Shown: positions 46,905 to 55,910 of the stretch, one piece after another
How the letters are laid out: every line of letters begins with the position of its first letter
Position numbering within the stretch: the first letter of the stretch is position 1
Source: Microbacterium sp.
Lineage (GTDB): Bacteria; Actinomycetota; Actinomycetes; Actinomycetales; Microbacteriaceae
Assembly (NCBI GenBank): GCA_031177765.1
Contig: JAPSKH010000001.1
Location: forward strand, 45,917 to 109,916
Length of the DNA stretch: 64,000 nt
Direction of reading: 5' to 3'
Position numbers and translations under genes: made by a program
The notes under the pieces: generated by a model
What the model saw: the letters and a program-made list of their open reading frames with translations, nothing else
Databases searched by the model: none
Told to the model about the DNA's origin: nothing

Positions 46905-47930
46905 ATGGAACAGCTCAAGGTCATCGGAACCGAGGACGACAAGCTCGTCCTGGCCACCGAGTCTGGCGAGAGATTCTCGCTGTATCTCGACGACGTCCTG
47001 CGCGCCGAGCTTCGGAAGGCCCGCAAGGACCGGGATGCCGACGCGCACATTCCCCGGCCCAGCCCGCGCGAGATCCAGGCGCACATCCGCGCCGGCTTGT
47101 CCGCGCAGGAGGTCGCGACCCTGCTGGGTGCGCGCGTGGAGGATGTCGTCCGCTTCGAGCGGCCGGTGCTCGCCGAGCGCGAGCACATCGTCGGTCAGGC
47201 ACTGTCGGTGCCGGTGCTGCTGGGTGGCGACTTCGAAGGCGACGGACACGCCACCTTCGGCTCGGCCGTCCGCGGCAAGCTCGCCGAGGCCGGCGCCAGC
47301 GGTGAGCGGTGGACCAGCTGGAAGGAGCCGACCGGCTGGATCATCAAGCTCGAGTTCACGGCGAACCAGATCGATCACGACGCCCGCTGGGGGTTCGACC
47401 CGCGCCGCAGCACGCTGTCGCCGCTGAACGCCGACGCGATCCAGCTCTCGCGCCAGGGGTCGCTTCCCGAGGGGCTGATCCCCCGGCTGCGCGCCCTCGA
47501 CAATCCGCTGGGCAAGGACGACTCGCGGTTCGACAGCGGCGCCTTCGGCCCGCGCCGTCCCCCGGAGGCCGACCTCGAGTCCCCCGACCTTCCCGCACCG
47601 GCGGCACCGGCGGTGCAGCAGGCGGCGATCAAGCGCGCCGACGAGCCGGTCGTGACCAACGCCGAGACGGCCGACCTGCTCGAAGCGCTGCGGCGCCGGC
47701 GAGGCCAGCGCGAGCCGCTCCCCGGAGCCGATGAGGCAGAGGCGCCGCCGCGCGGCTCCTCCCCCGTCGCGCTGTTCGACGCGCTCGAGCCGGGGTACGA
47801 CGAGGCCCCTGCCGAGCCGGAGCCCGAGACGCCGTCGCCGCCGGCGGTCGCCGAGGCGGGTCGGCGCAAGGGCCGTCCCTCGATGCCGTCGTGGGACGAG
47901 ATCGTGTTCGGAGCGCGCTCGGACGACTGA
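46905..47930 (+). CDS. sepH: Septation protein SepH (DUF3071)
   Basis: SepH (341 residues) is an actinobacterial FtsZ-binding protein that promotes Z-ring assembly. The conserved N-terminal domain MEQLKVIGTEDDKLVLATESGERFSLYLDDVLR has the helix-turn-helix-like motif PRPSPREIQAHIRAGLSAQEVATLLGARVEDVVRFERPVLAERE. It continues with the WTSWKEPTGWIIKLEF and AKWGFDPRRSTLSPLN-type segments. The C-terminal half is disordered, rich in Pro, Ala and Glu, and ends with a short conserved helix (RPSMPSWDEIVFG). The last motif is typical. The next gene (minus) ends 3 nt away. A GGAGG 9 nt before the ATG supports the start. Confidence 0.92.
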   Translation: MEQLKVIGTEDDKLVLATESGERFSLYLDDVLRAELRKARKDRDADAHIPRPSPREIQAHIRAGLSAQEVATLLGARVEDVVRFERPVLAEREHIVGQALSVPVLLGGDFEGDGHATFGSAVRGKLAEAGASGERWTSWKEPTGWIIKLEFTANQIDHDARWGFDPRRSTLSPLNADAIQLSRQGSLPEGLIPRLRALDNPLGKDDSRFDSGAFGPRRPPEADLESPDLPAPAAPAVQQAAIKRADEPVVTNAETADLLEALRRRRGQREPLPGADEAEAPPRGSSPVALFDALEPGYDEAPAEPEPETPSPPAVAEAGRRKGRPSMPSWDEIVFGARSDD

Positions 47931-47933
47931 CCG

Positions 47934-49058
47934 TCACGCGGGCGTCGCGAACGCTCCCAGGCGGATCAGGGGCACGATGCGCTCCTCGTCGGTCAGCGAC
48001 CCGTGCTGCCCGATCATCTTCTGCGGTCCCTTGTCGTCGAGGCGGTCGTCGTAATACACCACGCCCGCTCGTGCGGCCACGACGACGTCGCCGATCCGCT
48101 CGGCGACGTCGGGGGCGACCGCGCCGAGCAGCCCCGACGCCGCCAGCTCCTCGCGCGAGCAGACCCAGGAGCGGGATGCCTCGGCGTCACGCCAGCGGGC
48201 GAGGACCGCGTCGGCCTCCCCGGGCTCGGCGTACAGGTGCAGCATGCGCGGCTCCCCGCCGATGAGCCGGACGCCGTCGAGAAGGGGCGAGCCCTCCTCG
48301 AGGAGCACATGACGATGACGCGGGACATCGACCATGCCGTGGTCCGAGGTGACGATGACGCCGGTGTTCCGGTCGACGGCTGCGGCGAGGGCGCGCGCCG
48401 CGGCATCCACGCGCTCGAGGACGGCGACCCACTCGTCGGACTCCCACCCGTGCTTGTGCCCGGCGGAGTCGAGCTCCGGCGCGTACAGGTAGGTGAGCGA
48501 TCCCGGATGGTCGGCGGCGATCTCGGCCGCGGCACGCACCCGTGCGTCCAGATCGTCCTCCCCGCGGAAGTGCGCGCCGTCCAGGGTGACCGCCGTGAAT
48601 CCGGTCCCTTCGTACTCGTCGCGCGACACCGCGAAGAACGGCCGGCCGAGCGCGCGCGACAGCGGCGCCGCGCGCTGGAAGGAAGGCGGGAGGCCGTCGG
48701 TGTCCCAGCCGCGCAGCTGGTTCACGACGTCGTCGGTGCCCGGCACGCGCGCCCGGTAGCCGACGATGCCGTGCTCCCCCGGCGCCGTGCCGGTCAGCAG
48801 GCTCGTCAGCGCCGCCGCGGTCGTCGACGGGAAGACCGTGCGCGCGGCATCCTTCTTCCCCCTCGCCTCCGCGAGGAAGCGCGCGTGCCCCGCCCGCGCG
48901 GACAGGTTGTGGGCGCCCAGTCCGTCGATCACCCAGACGATCGCGCTGCGCGCGGGAGCGAACCACTCCGAGCGGCCCTCCAGTGCGGCCGACATCTCGC
49001 GCACGACACGGGTCACGCTCCGGGTCCGCGCAGGGTCCGCAGGTAGGCTGAAGGACAT
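47934..49058 (-). CDS. Alkaline phosphatase-superfamily protein (nucleotide pyrophosphatase/phosphodiesterase type)
   Basis: A 374-residue metal-dependent hydrolase of the alkaline-phosphatase/NPP superfamily. The N-terminal metal site is in [13 protein letters not shown], the nucleophile Thr in [37 protein letters not shown], and further metal ligands in [15 protein letters not shown] (DxxGH) and [18 protein letters not shown] (DH). No signal peptide is seen, so it is likely cytoplasmic. Members hydrolyse phosphodiesters or pyrophosphates. The substrate is not predictable. The ATG at 49058 lies 7 nt behind GAGACT. The ORF track fuses it to a false frame through parC. Confidence 0.88.
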   Translation of the reverse strand: MSFSLPADPARTRSVTRVVREMSAALEGRSEWFAPARSAIVWVIDGLGAHNLSARAGHARFLAEARGKKDAARTVFPSTTAAALTSLLTGTAPGEHGIVGYRARVPGTDDVVNQLRGWDTDGLPPSFQRAAPLSRALGRPFFAVSRDEYEGTGFTAVTLDGAHFRGEDDLDARVRAAAEIAADHPGSLTYLYAPELDSAGHKHGWESDEWVAVLERVDAAARALAAAVDRNTGVIVTSDHGMVDVPRHRHVLLEEGSPLLDGVRLIGGEPRMLHLYAEPGEADAVLARWRDAEASRSWVCSREELAASGLLGAVAPDVAERIGDVVVAARAGVVYYDDRLDDKGPQKMIGQHGSLTDEERIVPLIRLGAFATPA

Positions 49059-49065
49059 CGGGGCC

Positions 49066-49071
49066 AGTCTC
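49066..49071 (-). promoter_or_regulatory. -10-like box (GAGACT) for the phosphodiesterase gene
   Basis: GAGACT followed by 7 nt and the ATG. The first base deviates from TANNNT, and no ribosome-binding site is present. Confidence 0.35.
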
Positions 49072-49127
49072 GCACACCGCCGACCTGCGCCCGCCGCTCC
49101 CGCCGTCACCCGAGGCTTCATCGTCAC

Positions 49128-51602
49128 ATGCCCGCATCCCGCACCGACTCCGCTCCCGCCGATCACGGACGCATCGAGGACGTCGACGTCTCGTCCGAGA
49201 TGCAGACGTCGTTCCTCGAGTACGCGTACTCCGTGATCTACTCGCGGGCGCTTCCCGACGCTCGCGACGGGCTCAAGCCGGTGCAGCGGCGCATCCTCTT
49301 CCAGATGGCCGACATGGGGCTGCGCCCGGACCGCGGTCACGTCAAGAGCGCCCGCGTCGTCGGCGAGGTGATGGGCAAGCTGCACCCCCACGGGGACGCC
49401 CCCATCTACGACGCCCTCGTGAGGCTCGCACAGCCCTTCTCGCTGCGCGTTCCGCTCGTCGACGGCCACGGCAACTTCGGATCGCTCGACGACGGGCCCG
49501 CCGCCCCCCGGTACACCGAGGCGCGGCTGGCGGCGCCCGCGCTGGCGCTGACCGAGGACCTCGACGAGGACGTCGTCGACTTCATCCCCAACTACGACGG
49601 CCAGTTCCAGCAGCCCGAGGTGCTGCCGGCCGCGTTCCCCAACCTGCTGGTCAACGGCGCGACCGGCATCGCCGTCGGCATGGCGACCAACATGGCGCCG
49701 CACAATCTCATCGAAGTGGTCGCCGCCGCGACGCACCTGCTCGAGAACCCCGAGGCGACCGTCGAGGAGCTGATGGAGTTCGTGCCGGGGCCGGACCTTC
49801 CCGGCGGGGGCATCATCGTCGGCCTGGACGGCATCAAGGACGCGTACGCGACCGGACGCGGCAGCTTCCGGACGCGGGCGAAGGTCGCGATCGAGTCGCT
49901 CGGGCCGCGCCGTACGGGCCTGGTCGTCACCGAGCTGCCGTACCTCGTCGGTCCTGAGCGGGTGATCGAGAAGATCAAGGACGCGGTGAACGCCAAGAAG
50001 CTCCAGGGCATCGCCGACGTCACCGACCTGACCGATCGCCACAAGGGGCTGCGGCTGGTCATCGGGATCAAGACCGGCTTCGACCCGCAGGCGGTGCTCG
50101 AGCAGCTGTACCGGCTGACGCCGCTCGAGGACTCGTTCGGCATCAACAACGTCGCACTCGTGGACGGCCAGCCGCAGACCCTCGGCCTGCGCGACCTGCT
50201 GCGGGTGTATCTGGACCACCGCATCAGCGTCGTCACACGCCGCAGCCGCTACCGCCTCGGACGCCGCAAGGAACGGCTGCACCTGGTCGAAGGCCTCCTC
50301 ATCGCGATCCTCGACATCGACGAGGTCATCCAGGTCATCCGCACCTCGGACGACGGCGAGCAGGCGCGCACGCGTCTGATCGAGGTGTTCGACCTCTCGC
50401 AGCCGCAGGCCGAGTACATCCTCGAGCTGCGCCTGCGGCGCCTCACCAAGTTCTCGCGCATCGAGCTGGAGACCGAGCGCGACAACCTCAAGGCCGAGAT
50501 CGCCCAGCTGGAGGAGCTGCTCGCCAGCGACGTGCTCCTGCGTGGGCAGGTCGCCCGCGAGCTGGATGCCGCAGCGGAGGCGTTCGGAACGCCCCGGCGC
50601 ACGCTGCTGCTCAATGGCGGACCGGTCGCGCCGCGGTCGCGCGCGGCGGCTGCGGCGGCCGACCTGCAGATCGCGGACGAACCGTGCCGCGTGTTCCTCT
50701 CGGTCACCGGCCGCATGGTGCGCGCCGCACTGCGCACCGCGCAGGAGGGCGCAGGCGAGACGGTCATCGGCATCACACCGCCGGCGCGGCGCTCGAAGCA
50801 CGACGCGATCCGGTCCGCGGTGGATACCACCACGCGCGGAGACCTCGGGGCCGTCACGAGCGCGGGGCGTCTCATCCGCTTCTCGCCGGTGGACCTGCCA
50901 TCGGTTCCGGGCAACTCGGTGCAGCTGGGTGCCGGCACGCGCGCCGACCAGTACCTGGGCCTCAGCGGCGGCGAGCACGTCGTGGCGCTGGTGCCGCTCG
51001 TCGACGCGCCGCCCATCGCGCTGGGAACGCAGCAGGGCATCGTCAAGCGGGTCTCCGCCAGTGAGCTCGGCACCAAGCACGACATCGAGATCATCGCGCT
51101 CCGGGACGACGACCGGGTCGTCGGCGCGGCGCCTGCCTCCGACGGGGCCGAACTGGTCTTCGTCGCCGACGACGCCCAGCTGCTGCGCTTCGACGCGTCG
51201 TCGGTGCGTCCGCAGGGGCGCTCGGCGGGCGGCATGGCCGGCATCCGGCTGGCAGACGGCGCGCGCGTCATCGCTTTCGACGTGGTCGGTCCTTCCGACT
51301 TCGACGCCGTCGTGGTGACGGTCGCCGGCTCGACCACCGCCATCGCGGGAACGGATGCCGGCAGCGCGAAGGTGTCGCTGTTCAGCGAGTTCCCCGCGAA
51401 GGGCCGGGCGACCGGCGGCGTGCGCGCTCAGCGCTTCCTGAAGGGTGAGGATGCGCTCACGCTGGCGTGGGTGGGCACCGACCCGCGCGCCGTCGGTCCG
51501 GACGGTGCGACCCGCTCGCTGCCCGCCGCCGGAGCCAAGCGGGATGCGTCGGGCACGCCGCTGGATGGCGTCATCGGCGGACTGGGCGCGGGCATCCGCT
51601 GA
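49128..51602 (+). CDS. parC: DNA topoisomerase IV subunit A (ParC, GyrA-like)
   Basis: A type IIA topoisomerase A subunit (824 residues). The winged-helix DNA gate contains [59 protein letters not shown] and the catalytic Tyr in [13 protein letters not shown]. The tower and coiled-coil segment includes [28 protein letters not shown]. The C-terminal half forms repeated beta-propeller blades. A canonical GyrA box is not evident, which favours topoisomerase IV over gyrase. It is convergent with parE, a usual arrangement for actinobacterial par-type genes. It begins with ATG at 49128, opposite the phosphodiesterase gene. Confidence 0.92.
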   Translation: MPASRTDSAPADHGRIEDVDVSSEMQTSFLEYAYSVIYSRALPDARDGLKPVQRRILFQMADMGLRPDRGHVKSARVVGEVMGKLHPHGDAPIYDALVRLAQPFSLRVPLVDGHGNFGSLDDGPAAPRYTEARLAAPALALTEDLDEDVVDFIPNYDGQFQQPEVLPAAFPNLLVNGATGIAVGMATNMAPHNLIEVVAAATHLLENPEATVEELMEFVPGPDLPGGGIIVGLDGIKDAYATGRGSFRTRAKVAIESLGPRRTGLVVTELPYLVGPERVIEKIKDAVNAKKLQGIADVTDLTDRHKGLRLVIGIKTGFDPQAVLEQLYRLTPLEDSFGINNVALVDGQPQTLGLRDLLRVYLDHRISVVTRRSRYRLGRRKERLHLVEGLLIAILDIDEVIQVIRTSDDGEQARTRLIEVFDLSQPQAEYILELRLRRLTKFSRIELETERDNLKAEIAQLEELLASDVLLRGQVARELDAAAEAFGTPRRTLLLNGGPVAPRSRAAAAAADLQIADEPCRVFLSVTGRMVRAALRTAQEGAGETVIGITPPARRSKHDAIRSAVDTTTRGDLGAVTSAGRLIRFSPVDLPSVPGNSVQLGAGTRADQYLGLSGGEHVVALVPLVDAPPIALGTQQGIVKRVSASELGTKHDIEIIALRDDDRVVGAAPASDGAELVFVADDAQLLRFDASSVRPQGRSAGGMAGIRLADGARVIAFDVVGPSDFDAVVVTVAGSTTAIAGTDAGSAKVSLFSEFPAKGRATGGVRAQRFLKGEDALTLAWVGTDPRAVGPDGATRSLPAAGAKRDASGTPLDGVIGGLGAGIR

Positions 51603-51656
51603 CCCGGCCGTCCCTCGGCCGCGCCGTGGCCCGCACCCGGCGCGCGCCCGACCTCG

Positions 51657-53741
51657 TCAGGCGTCGATGCGCTCGCGTGCGAGCCGGTCGCTGGAGTCGA
51701 TGATGAACTCCTTGCGCGGGGCGACGTCGTTGCCCATGAGCAGCTCGAAGACCGACGACGCCGCCTCGGCGTCCTGCATGCGGACCCGGCGCAGGGTGCG
51801 GCCGGCACGGTCCATCGTGGTCGTCGCCAGCTGGTCGGCATCCATCTCGCCCAGGCCCTTGTAGCGCTGCACCGGCTCCTGCCACCGCTTGCCGGCCTTG
51901 GAGAGCTTGGCCAGCAGTCCGTGCAGCTCCTGCTCGGAGTACGTGTAGATGGTGTCGTTGGGCTTGGACCCGGGGTTCATGACGACGACGCGATGCAGCG
52001 GCGGCACGGCGGCGAAGACGCGGCCTTCCTCGATGAGCGGGCGCATGTAGCGGAAGAACAGCGTGAGCAGCAGCGTGCGGATGTGCGCGCCGTCGACGTC
52101 GGCATCGCTCATCAGGATGATCTTGCCGTAGCGGGCTGCCTCGATGTCGAACGAGCGTCCGGATCCCGCTCCGATGACCTGGATGATGGCGGCGCACTCG
52201 GCGTTGGAGAGCATGTCGCTGATGGACGCCTTCTGGACGTTCAGGATCTTGCCGCGGATGGGAAGCAGCGCCTGATACTCGCTGTTGCGGGCGAGCTTGG
52301 CGGTCCCGAGGGCGGAGTCTCCCTCGACGATGAACAGCTCCGACTCCGCGACGTCGTTGGAGCGGCAGTCGGCGAGCTTGGCGGGGAGCGAGGACGACTC
52401 CAGTGCGTTCTTGCGGCGCTGGGTCTCCTTGTGCGTGCGCGCCGAGATGCGCGCCTTCATCTCGGAGACGACCTTGTCGAGCAGCAGTGCCGTCTGCGCC
52501 TTGTCGTCGCGCTTGGCGGAGGTGAACCGTGCGGTGAGCTCGCGCGTGACGACGTTCGCGACGATCTGGCGGACGGCCGGAGTGCCCAGCACCTCCTTCG
52601 TCTGCCCCTCGAACTGCGGCTCGGGCAGGCGCACCGTCAGGACGGCGGACAGCCCCGCGAGGATGTCGTCCTTCTCGAGCTTGTCGTTGCCGACCTTGAG
52701 CCTGCGGGCGTTCTGCTCGACCTGCGTGCGCAGCACCTTCATCAGGCCCTGCTCGAAGCCCTGCTGATGCGTGCCGCCCTTGGGCGTGGCGATGATGTTC
52801 ACGAACGAGCGCGTCATGGTCTCGTAGCCCGTGCCCCACCGCACCGCGATGTCGACGTGGCACTCGCGCTCGAGCTCGGTCGGGACCATGGCGCCCGAGG
52901 GCTGCAGCACGGGCACCGTCTCGGTGAAGGTGCCCGACCCGGTGAGTCGCCAGGTGTCGGTGATCGCCGCATCGGGCGCCAGGAAGTCGGCGAACTCCGA
53001 GATGCCGCCGTCATAGCGGAAGCTGGTCTCGACCGGACCTCCGCCATCGCCGTCGATGCCGCGCTCGTCGCGGATCACGATCTCGAGCCCGGGGACGAGG
53101 AACGCGGTCTGACGCGCGCGCTGCTCGAGCTCCTGGAGGTTGAACGCGGCGTCCTTGGTGAAGATCTGCCGGTCCGCCCAGTAGCGGATGCGGGTGCCCG
53201 TCACGCCCTTGGCGGTCCTGCCCGCCACGCGCAGCTCGGAGCTCTTCTCGAAGGGCGTGAACGGCGACGTGGGGTGCGGTCCGGCGAAGACGCCGGGCTC
53301 GCCCCGGTGGAACGACATCGCCCATGTCTTGCCGCCGCGGTCGACCTCGACGTCGAGCCGCTCCGACAGGGCGTTCACCACGGATGCGCCGACGCCGTGC
53401 AGGCCTCCCGAGGCCGCATACGAGCCGCCGCCGAACTTGCCGCCGGCGTGCAGCTTGGTGAAGACCACCTCGACGCCGGACAGCCCGGTCCGCGGTTCGA
53501 TGTCGACGGGGATGCCGCGCGCGCGGTCGCGCACCTCGACGCTGCCGTCGGCGTGCAGCACGATGTCGATGCGGGAGCCGTGGCCGGCGAGGGCCTCGTC
53601 GACGGAGTTGTCGATGATCTCCCAGAGGCAGTGCATCAGACCCCGCGAATCGGTGGATCCGATGTACATGCCGGGGCGCTTGCGGACCGCCTCGAGCCCC
53701 TCGAGCACCTGGAGATGATGGGCGGAGTACTCGGAGGTCAC
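51657..53741 (-). CDS. parE: DNA topoisomerase IV subunit B (ParE, GyrB-like)
   Basis: A GHKL-ATPase subunit (694 residues) of a type IIA topoisomerase. The ATP-binding domain shows VLEGLEAVRKRPGMYIGSTDSRGLMHCLWEIIDNSVDEALAG (DN motif), VEVRDRARGIPVDIE and GGLHGVGASVVNALSERL. The TOPRIM domain has SELFIVEGDSALGTAK (EGDSA) and ILMSDADVDGAHIRTLLL (DxD). The C-terminal region is EGRVFAAVPPLHRVVV through YKGLGEMDADQL. The GTG at 53741 is preceded by GGGAG and lies 8 nt behind TACGAT. The ORF track start at 53966 is out of family. It converges on parC. Confidence 0.92.
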   Translation of the reverse strand: MTSEYSAHHLQVLEGLEAVRKRPGMYIGSTDSRGLMHCLWEIIDNSVDEALAGHGSRIDIVLHADGSVEVRDRARGIPVDIEPRTGLSGVEVVFTKLHAGGKFGGGSYAASGGLHGVGASVVNALSERLDVEVDRGGKTWAMSFHRGEPGVFAGPHPTSPFTPFEKSSELRVAGRTAKGVTGTRIRYWADRQIFTKDAAFNLQELEQRARQTAFLVPGLEIVIRDERGIDGDGGGPVETSFRYDGGISEFADFLAPDAAITDTWRLTGSGTFTETVPVLQPSGAMVPTELERECHVDIAVRWGTGYETMTRSFVNIIATPKGGTHQQGFEQGLMKVLRTQVEQNARRLKVGNDKLEKDDILAGLSAVLTVRLPEPQFEGQTKEVLGTPAVRQIVANVVTRELTARFTSAKRDDKAQTALLLDKVVSEMKARISARTHKETQRRKNALESSSLPAKLADCRSNDVAESELFIVEGDSALGTAKLARNSEYQALLPIRGKILNVQKASISDMLSNAECAAIIQVIGAGSGRSFDIEAARYGKIILMSDADVDGAHIRTLLLTLFFRYMRPLIEEGRVFAAVPPLHRVVVMNPGSKPNDTIYTYSEQELHGLLAKLSKAGKRWQEPVQRYKGLGEMDADQLATTTMDRAGRTLRRVRMQDAEAASSVFELLMGNDVAPRKEFIIDSSDRLARERIDA

Positions 53742-53910
53742 AATCTCCCATCGTAGGCGCGCCCGCCGACGGTCCCGCGCAGACACGCGTTCCCGGGCGC
53801 CGTCCGTACGCGCTGAGCGAAATCTTCCGGATCCCGGCATTCTCCCGCCTGGGGCGTGGTTGTATTTCATGACCCGAAACGGAGTTCTACGCATACGAGG
53901 AGGCACCGAG

Positions 53911-54135
53911 ATGAACACGCTTTCGACGCAGCAGGAGAACGGCGCCGTCCTCGAGTACCGGCTCACCGCGGCGGACCGGTGCGACTCGTGCGGCGCGCAG
54001 GCCTACATCGCGGCCGAGGTCAACGGCAGCGAGCTGCTCTTCTGCGCCCACCACGGTCGCAAGTACGAAGAGAAGCTGCGTGCCGTCGCGTCGTCATGGC
54101 ACGACGAGACCGCGCGTCTGACCGAGTCGGCCTGA
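53911..54135 (+). CDS. DUF7455-like small zinc-binding protein
   Basis: A 74-residue protein. RLTAADRCDSCGAQAYIAAEV (CxxC) and LLFCAHHGRKYEEKLRAVAS (CxxH) form a probable single zinc site between two short strands and an amphipathic helix. The ATG at 53911 is strongly supported by GAGGAGG. Members of this family are short and conserved near sigA in actinobacteria, but no biochemical role is known. It converges on the racemase-like gene with a 6-nt gap. The ORF track start at 53860 adds an unlikely N-terminus. Confidence 0.85.
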   Translation: MNTLSTQQENGAVLEYRLTAADRCDSCGAQAYIAAEVNGSELLFCAHHGRKYEEKLRAVASSWHDETARLTESA

Positions 54136-54141
54136 CACCGG

Positions 54142-55179
54142 TCACGCAGCCCCGTACACGCGCGGGAGGAGCGGCGAGACGCGCACCGCGATCTCCTCGC
54201 CGATCGTCCCGATGAGCTCGGCGAGGTCGGTCGGCGAGCCCGCTCCCCCGCCGTAGACGGTGACCGTGTCGCCCACGGCGGCACCGGACCACGCCTCGAC
54301 CGAGGTCCACTCGCCGATGGCGAGGACGCGGCGCGGGCCCGCCGGTGTGCCGACCCACGCGCGCCCTGCCAGCGTCGACGGCAGTCCCTCGAGTGCGCCG
54401 ATGCCCACGGTGACCTCTCGGTCGCCGACCGCGATGACGTCGGCCTCCAATCGCCCCGCGGGCGCGAGACCCAGGGCCGCGGCGTCCGGGCCTCCGGCGG
54501 AGCGGATGCCGTAGCAGAACGCACCGACCCGGACCATGTCGTAACGGAACTCGGGGCGCGCGAAGGACGCCGCGCTCGCCGCCAGGTGACGCATCGCCGG
54601 CCGCAGGCCCGCGGCGGAGGCCTCGGCCAGCGCACGCTCGTATGCGACCCGCGCCGCGTCGTCCTCGTCGTCGGACGCCTCGGCGATGTGGCTCCACACC
54701 CCTGCGACCTCGATCGATCCTTCGGCTTGGAGCTGCGCCGCCCGAGCGACGAACGCCGGCCAGTGCTCCGGGCGCACGCCGTTGCGGTGCAGACCGGTGT
54801 CGATCTTCAGGTGCACGCGCGGCGTGCCGCCGGCCGCGGAGGCCGCGCGCGCGACATCCTCGAGCAGTGCCGCATCCCCGACGCCGATGTCGAGGTCCGC
54901 TGCGATCGCGTCGTCGATGTCGCCGCCGGTCGCGGCGATCCACGTGAAGATGCGGGGGGCATCGCCCAGCGCATCCCGCACCGCCCGCCCGGTGCGCACG
55001 TCGAACGCGCCGAACCAGGTGACGCCCTCGCGTGAGGCCGTCCGCACGACCTCCCGCAGGCCGTGCCCGTACGCGTCGTCCTTCACCACGAGCATCAGCT
55101 CGGACGGCGCGACGGTCGCTCGCACCCGCTCGATGTTGGCCGCCAGCTGCGCCAGATCCACGTGCAGTCGCGCGGTCAC
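54142..55179 (-). CDS. Alanine racemase-like PLP barrel protein with degenerate C-terminal domain
   Basis: A 345-residue fold-type III PLP protein of the Alr family. The N-terminal barrel is intact: VTARLHVDLAQLAANIERV, the PLP lysine in VVKDDAYGHGL (about residue 33), GTPRVHLKIDTGLHRNGV, and the RHLAASAASF and YDMVRVGAFCYGI segments with the ring-nitrogen arginine. In the C-terminal domain the usual VSYG...GYADG and GRVAMDQ motifs are absent (TVGIGALEGLPSTL occupies that place). Thus the catalytic tyrosine normally supplied across the dimer is missing. The GTG start overlaps the upstream partner's stop (GTGA). The substrate could be Ala, Orn, Lys or another amino acid and cannot be read from sequence. 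Confidence 0.85.
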   Translation of the reverse strand: MTARLHVDLAQLAANIERVRATVAPSELMLVVKDDAYGHGLREVVRTASREGVTWFGAFDVRTGRAVRDALGDAPRIFTWIAATGGDIDDAIAADLDIGVGDAALLEDVARAASAAGGTPRVHLKIDTGLHRNGVRPEHWPAFVARAAQLQAEGSIEVAGVWSHIAEASDDEDDAARVAYERALAEASAAGLRPAMRHLAASAASFARPEFRYDMVRVGAFCYGIRSAGGPDAAALGLAPAGRLEADVIAVGDREVTVGIGALEGLPSTLAGRAWVGTPAGPRRVLAIGEWTSVEAWSGAAVGDTVTVYGGGAGSPTDLAELIGTIGEEIAVRVSPLLPRVYGAA

Positions 55180-55865
55180 GGCGCCACCTCCCGGATCGCC
55201 CTCAGGCCCACGGCGGCGACGAGCTCCGCCGGAAGCATCCCGGTCGCCGCGACCCACTCCGCCAAGGAGGGCTCCCCGCGACCGGCCTCTCCCAGGAACA
55301 CCGCCTGGTCGCCGCGCGCGACAGGGACGTCGGCGACGTCCACCACGCACACGTCCATCGCGACGCGTCCGACGATCCGCTGACGCGACCCGCGGATCGT
55401 CACGTCGGCGACGTTGCCCAGCGCGCGGACGACGCCCTGCGCGTAGCCGCCGGTCACGAGGGCGACGCGCGTGTCGCGCGGTGCCCGGTAGGAGTAGCCG
55501 TACGAGACGCCCTCGCCCGCCCGGAGCTCCTTGACCGAGAGCACCGTCCCGTGCAGGCGCAGCACCGGGCAGGCGTCCGCGGCGCCGCCGGGCAGCCCGA
55601 ACAGGGTGCGGGGGTCGACGTCGCGGACCGCACCGCCGCTGGGCGCGAAGGTGAAGCCTTCACCGTCGAGGACACCGCGCACCAGGTCCTCACCGTGCCC
55701 CCACGCGTCGGCGCGGAGCAGGCGCGCCGAGAACGAGCGACCCCCCGCGTGCCCGGCGATGCGGGCGTTGCGAATGAGGGCGCTCCGCGAGACCCGGGCG
55801 ACGGGGGCGCTGCGCGGAACGGATCGGTCCGCCGGCGTATCGCACCCAGAGATCGCCGAACCCAC
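55176..55865 (-). CDS. Alanine racemase C-terminal domain protein with vestigial barrel
   Basis: A 229-residue protein. Residues about 20-65 look like the first strand of an Alr barrel (VARVSRSALIRNARIAG...LLRADAWGHGEDLV), but the position of the PLP lysine in VVKADAYGHG is Arg and the rest of the barrel is missing. From about residue 100 a full Alr C-terminal domain follows: RLHGTVLSVKELRAGEGVSYGYSYRAP (catalytic Tyr of VSYG), VALVTGGYAQGVVRALGN and RIVGRVAMDVCVVDVADVP. It alone cannot bind PLP normally. The downstream gene supplies a lysine-bearing barrel and overlaps by GTGA. The GTG start is 6 nt behind TAGTCT. A coupled heteromeric racemase is the best inference. Confidence 0.85.
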   Translation of the reverse strand: MGSAISGCDTPADRSVPRSAPVARVSRSALIRNARIAGHAGGRSFSARLLRADAWGHGEDLVRGVLDGEGFTFAPSGGAVRDVDPRTLFGLPGGAADACPVLRLHGTVLSVKELRAGEGVSYGYSYRAPRDTRVALVTGGYAQGVVRALGNVADVTIRGSRQRIVGRVAMDVCVVDVADVPVARGDQAVFLGEAGRGEPSLAEWVAATGMLPAELVAAVGLRAIREVAP

Positions 55866-55870
55866 GCCTC

Positions 55871-55877
55871 TAGACTA
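55871..55877. promoter_or_regulatory. Overlapping divergent -10 boxes (TAGACT / TAGTCT)
   Basis: The plus strand carries TAGACT (55871-55876) and the minus strand TAGTCT (55872-55877) on almost the same bases. The minus box is 6 nt from the racemase C-domain gene start; the plus box is 34 nt before the ATP-grasp gene. Confidence 0.5.
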
Positions 55878-55910
55878 ACGGGGTCCCCCGATCCCGACCC
55901 CGGAGAACGC

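Noticed and set aside
54142-55865. Single alanine racemase broken by a frameshift
   Set aside because: The C-domain gene lies upstream of the barrel gene and the barrel gene has its own C-terminal domain, so joining them would not restore a normal Alr; the GTGA overlap looks like designed coupling.
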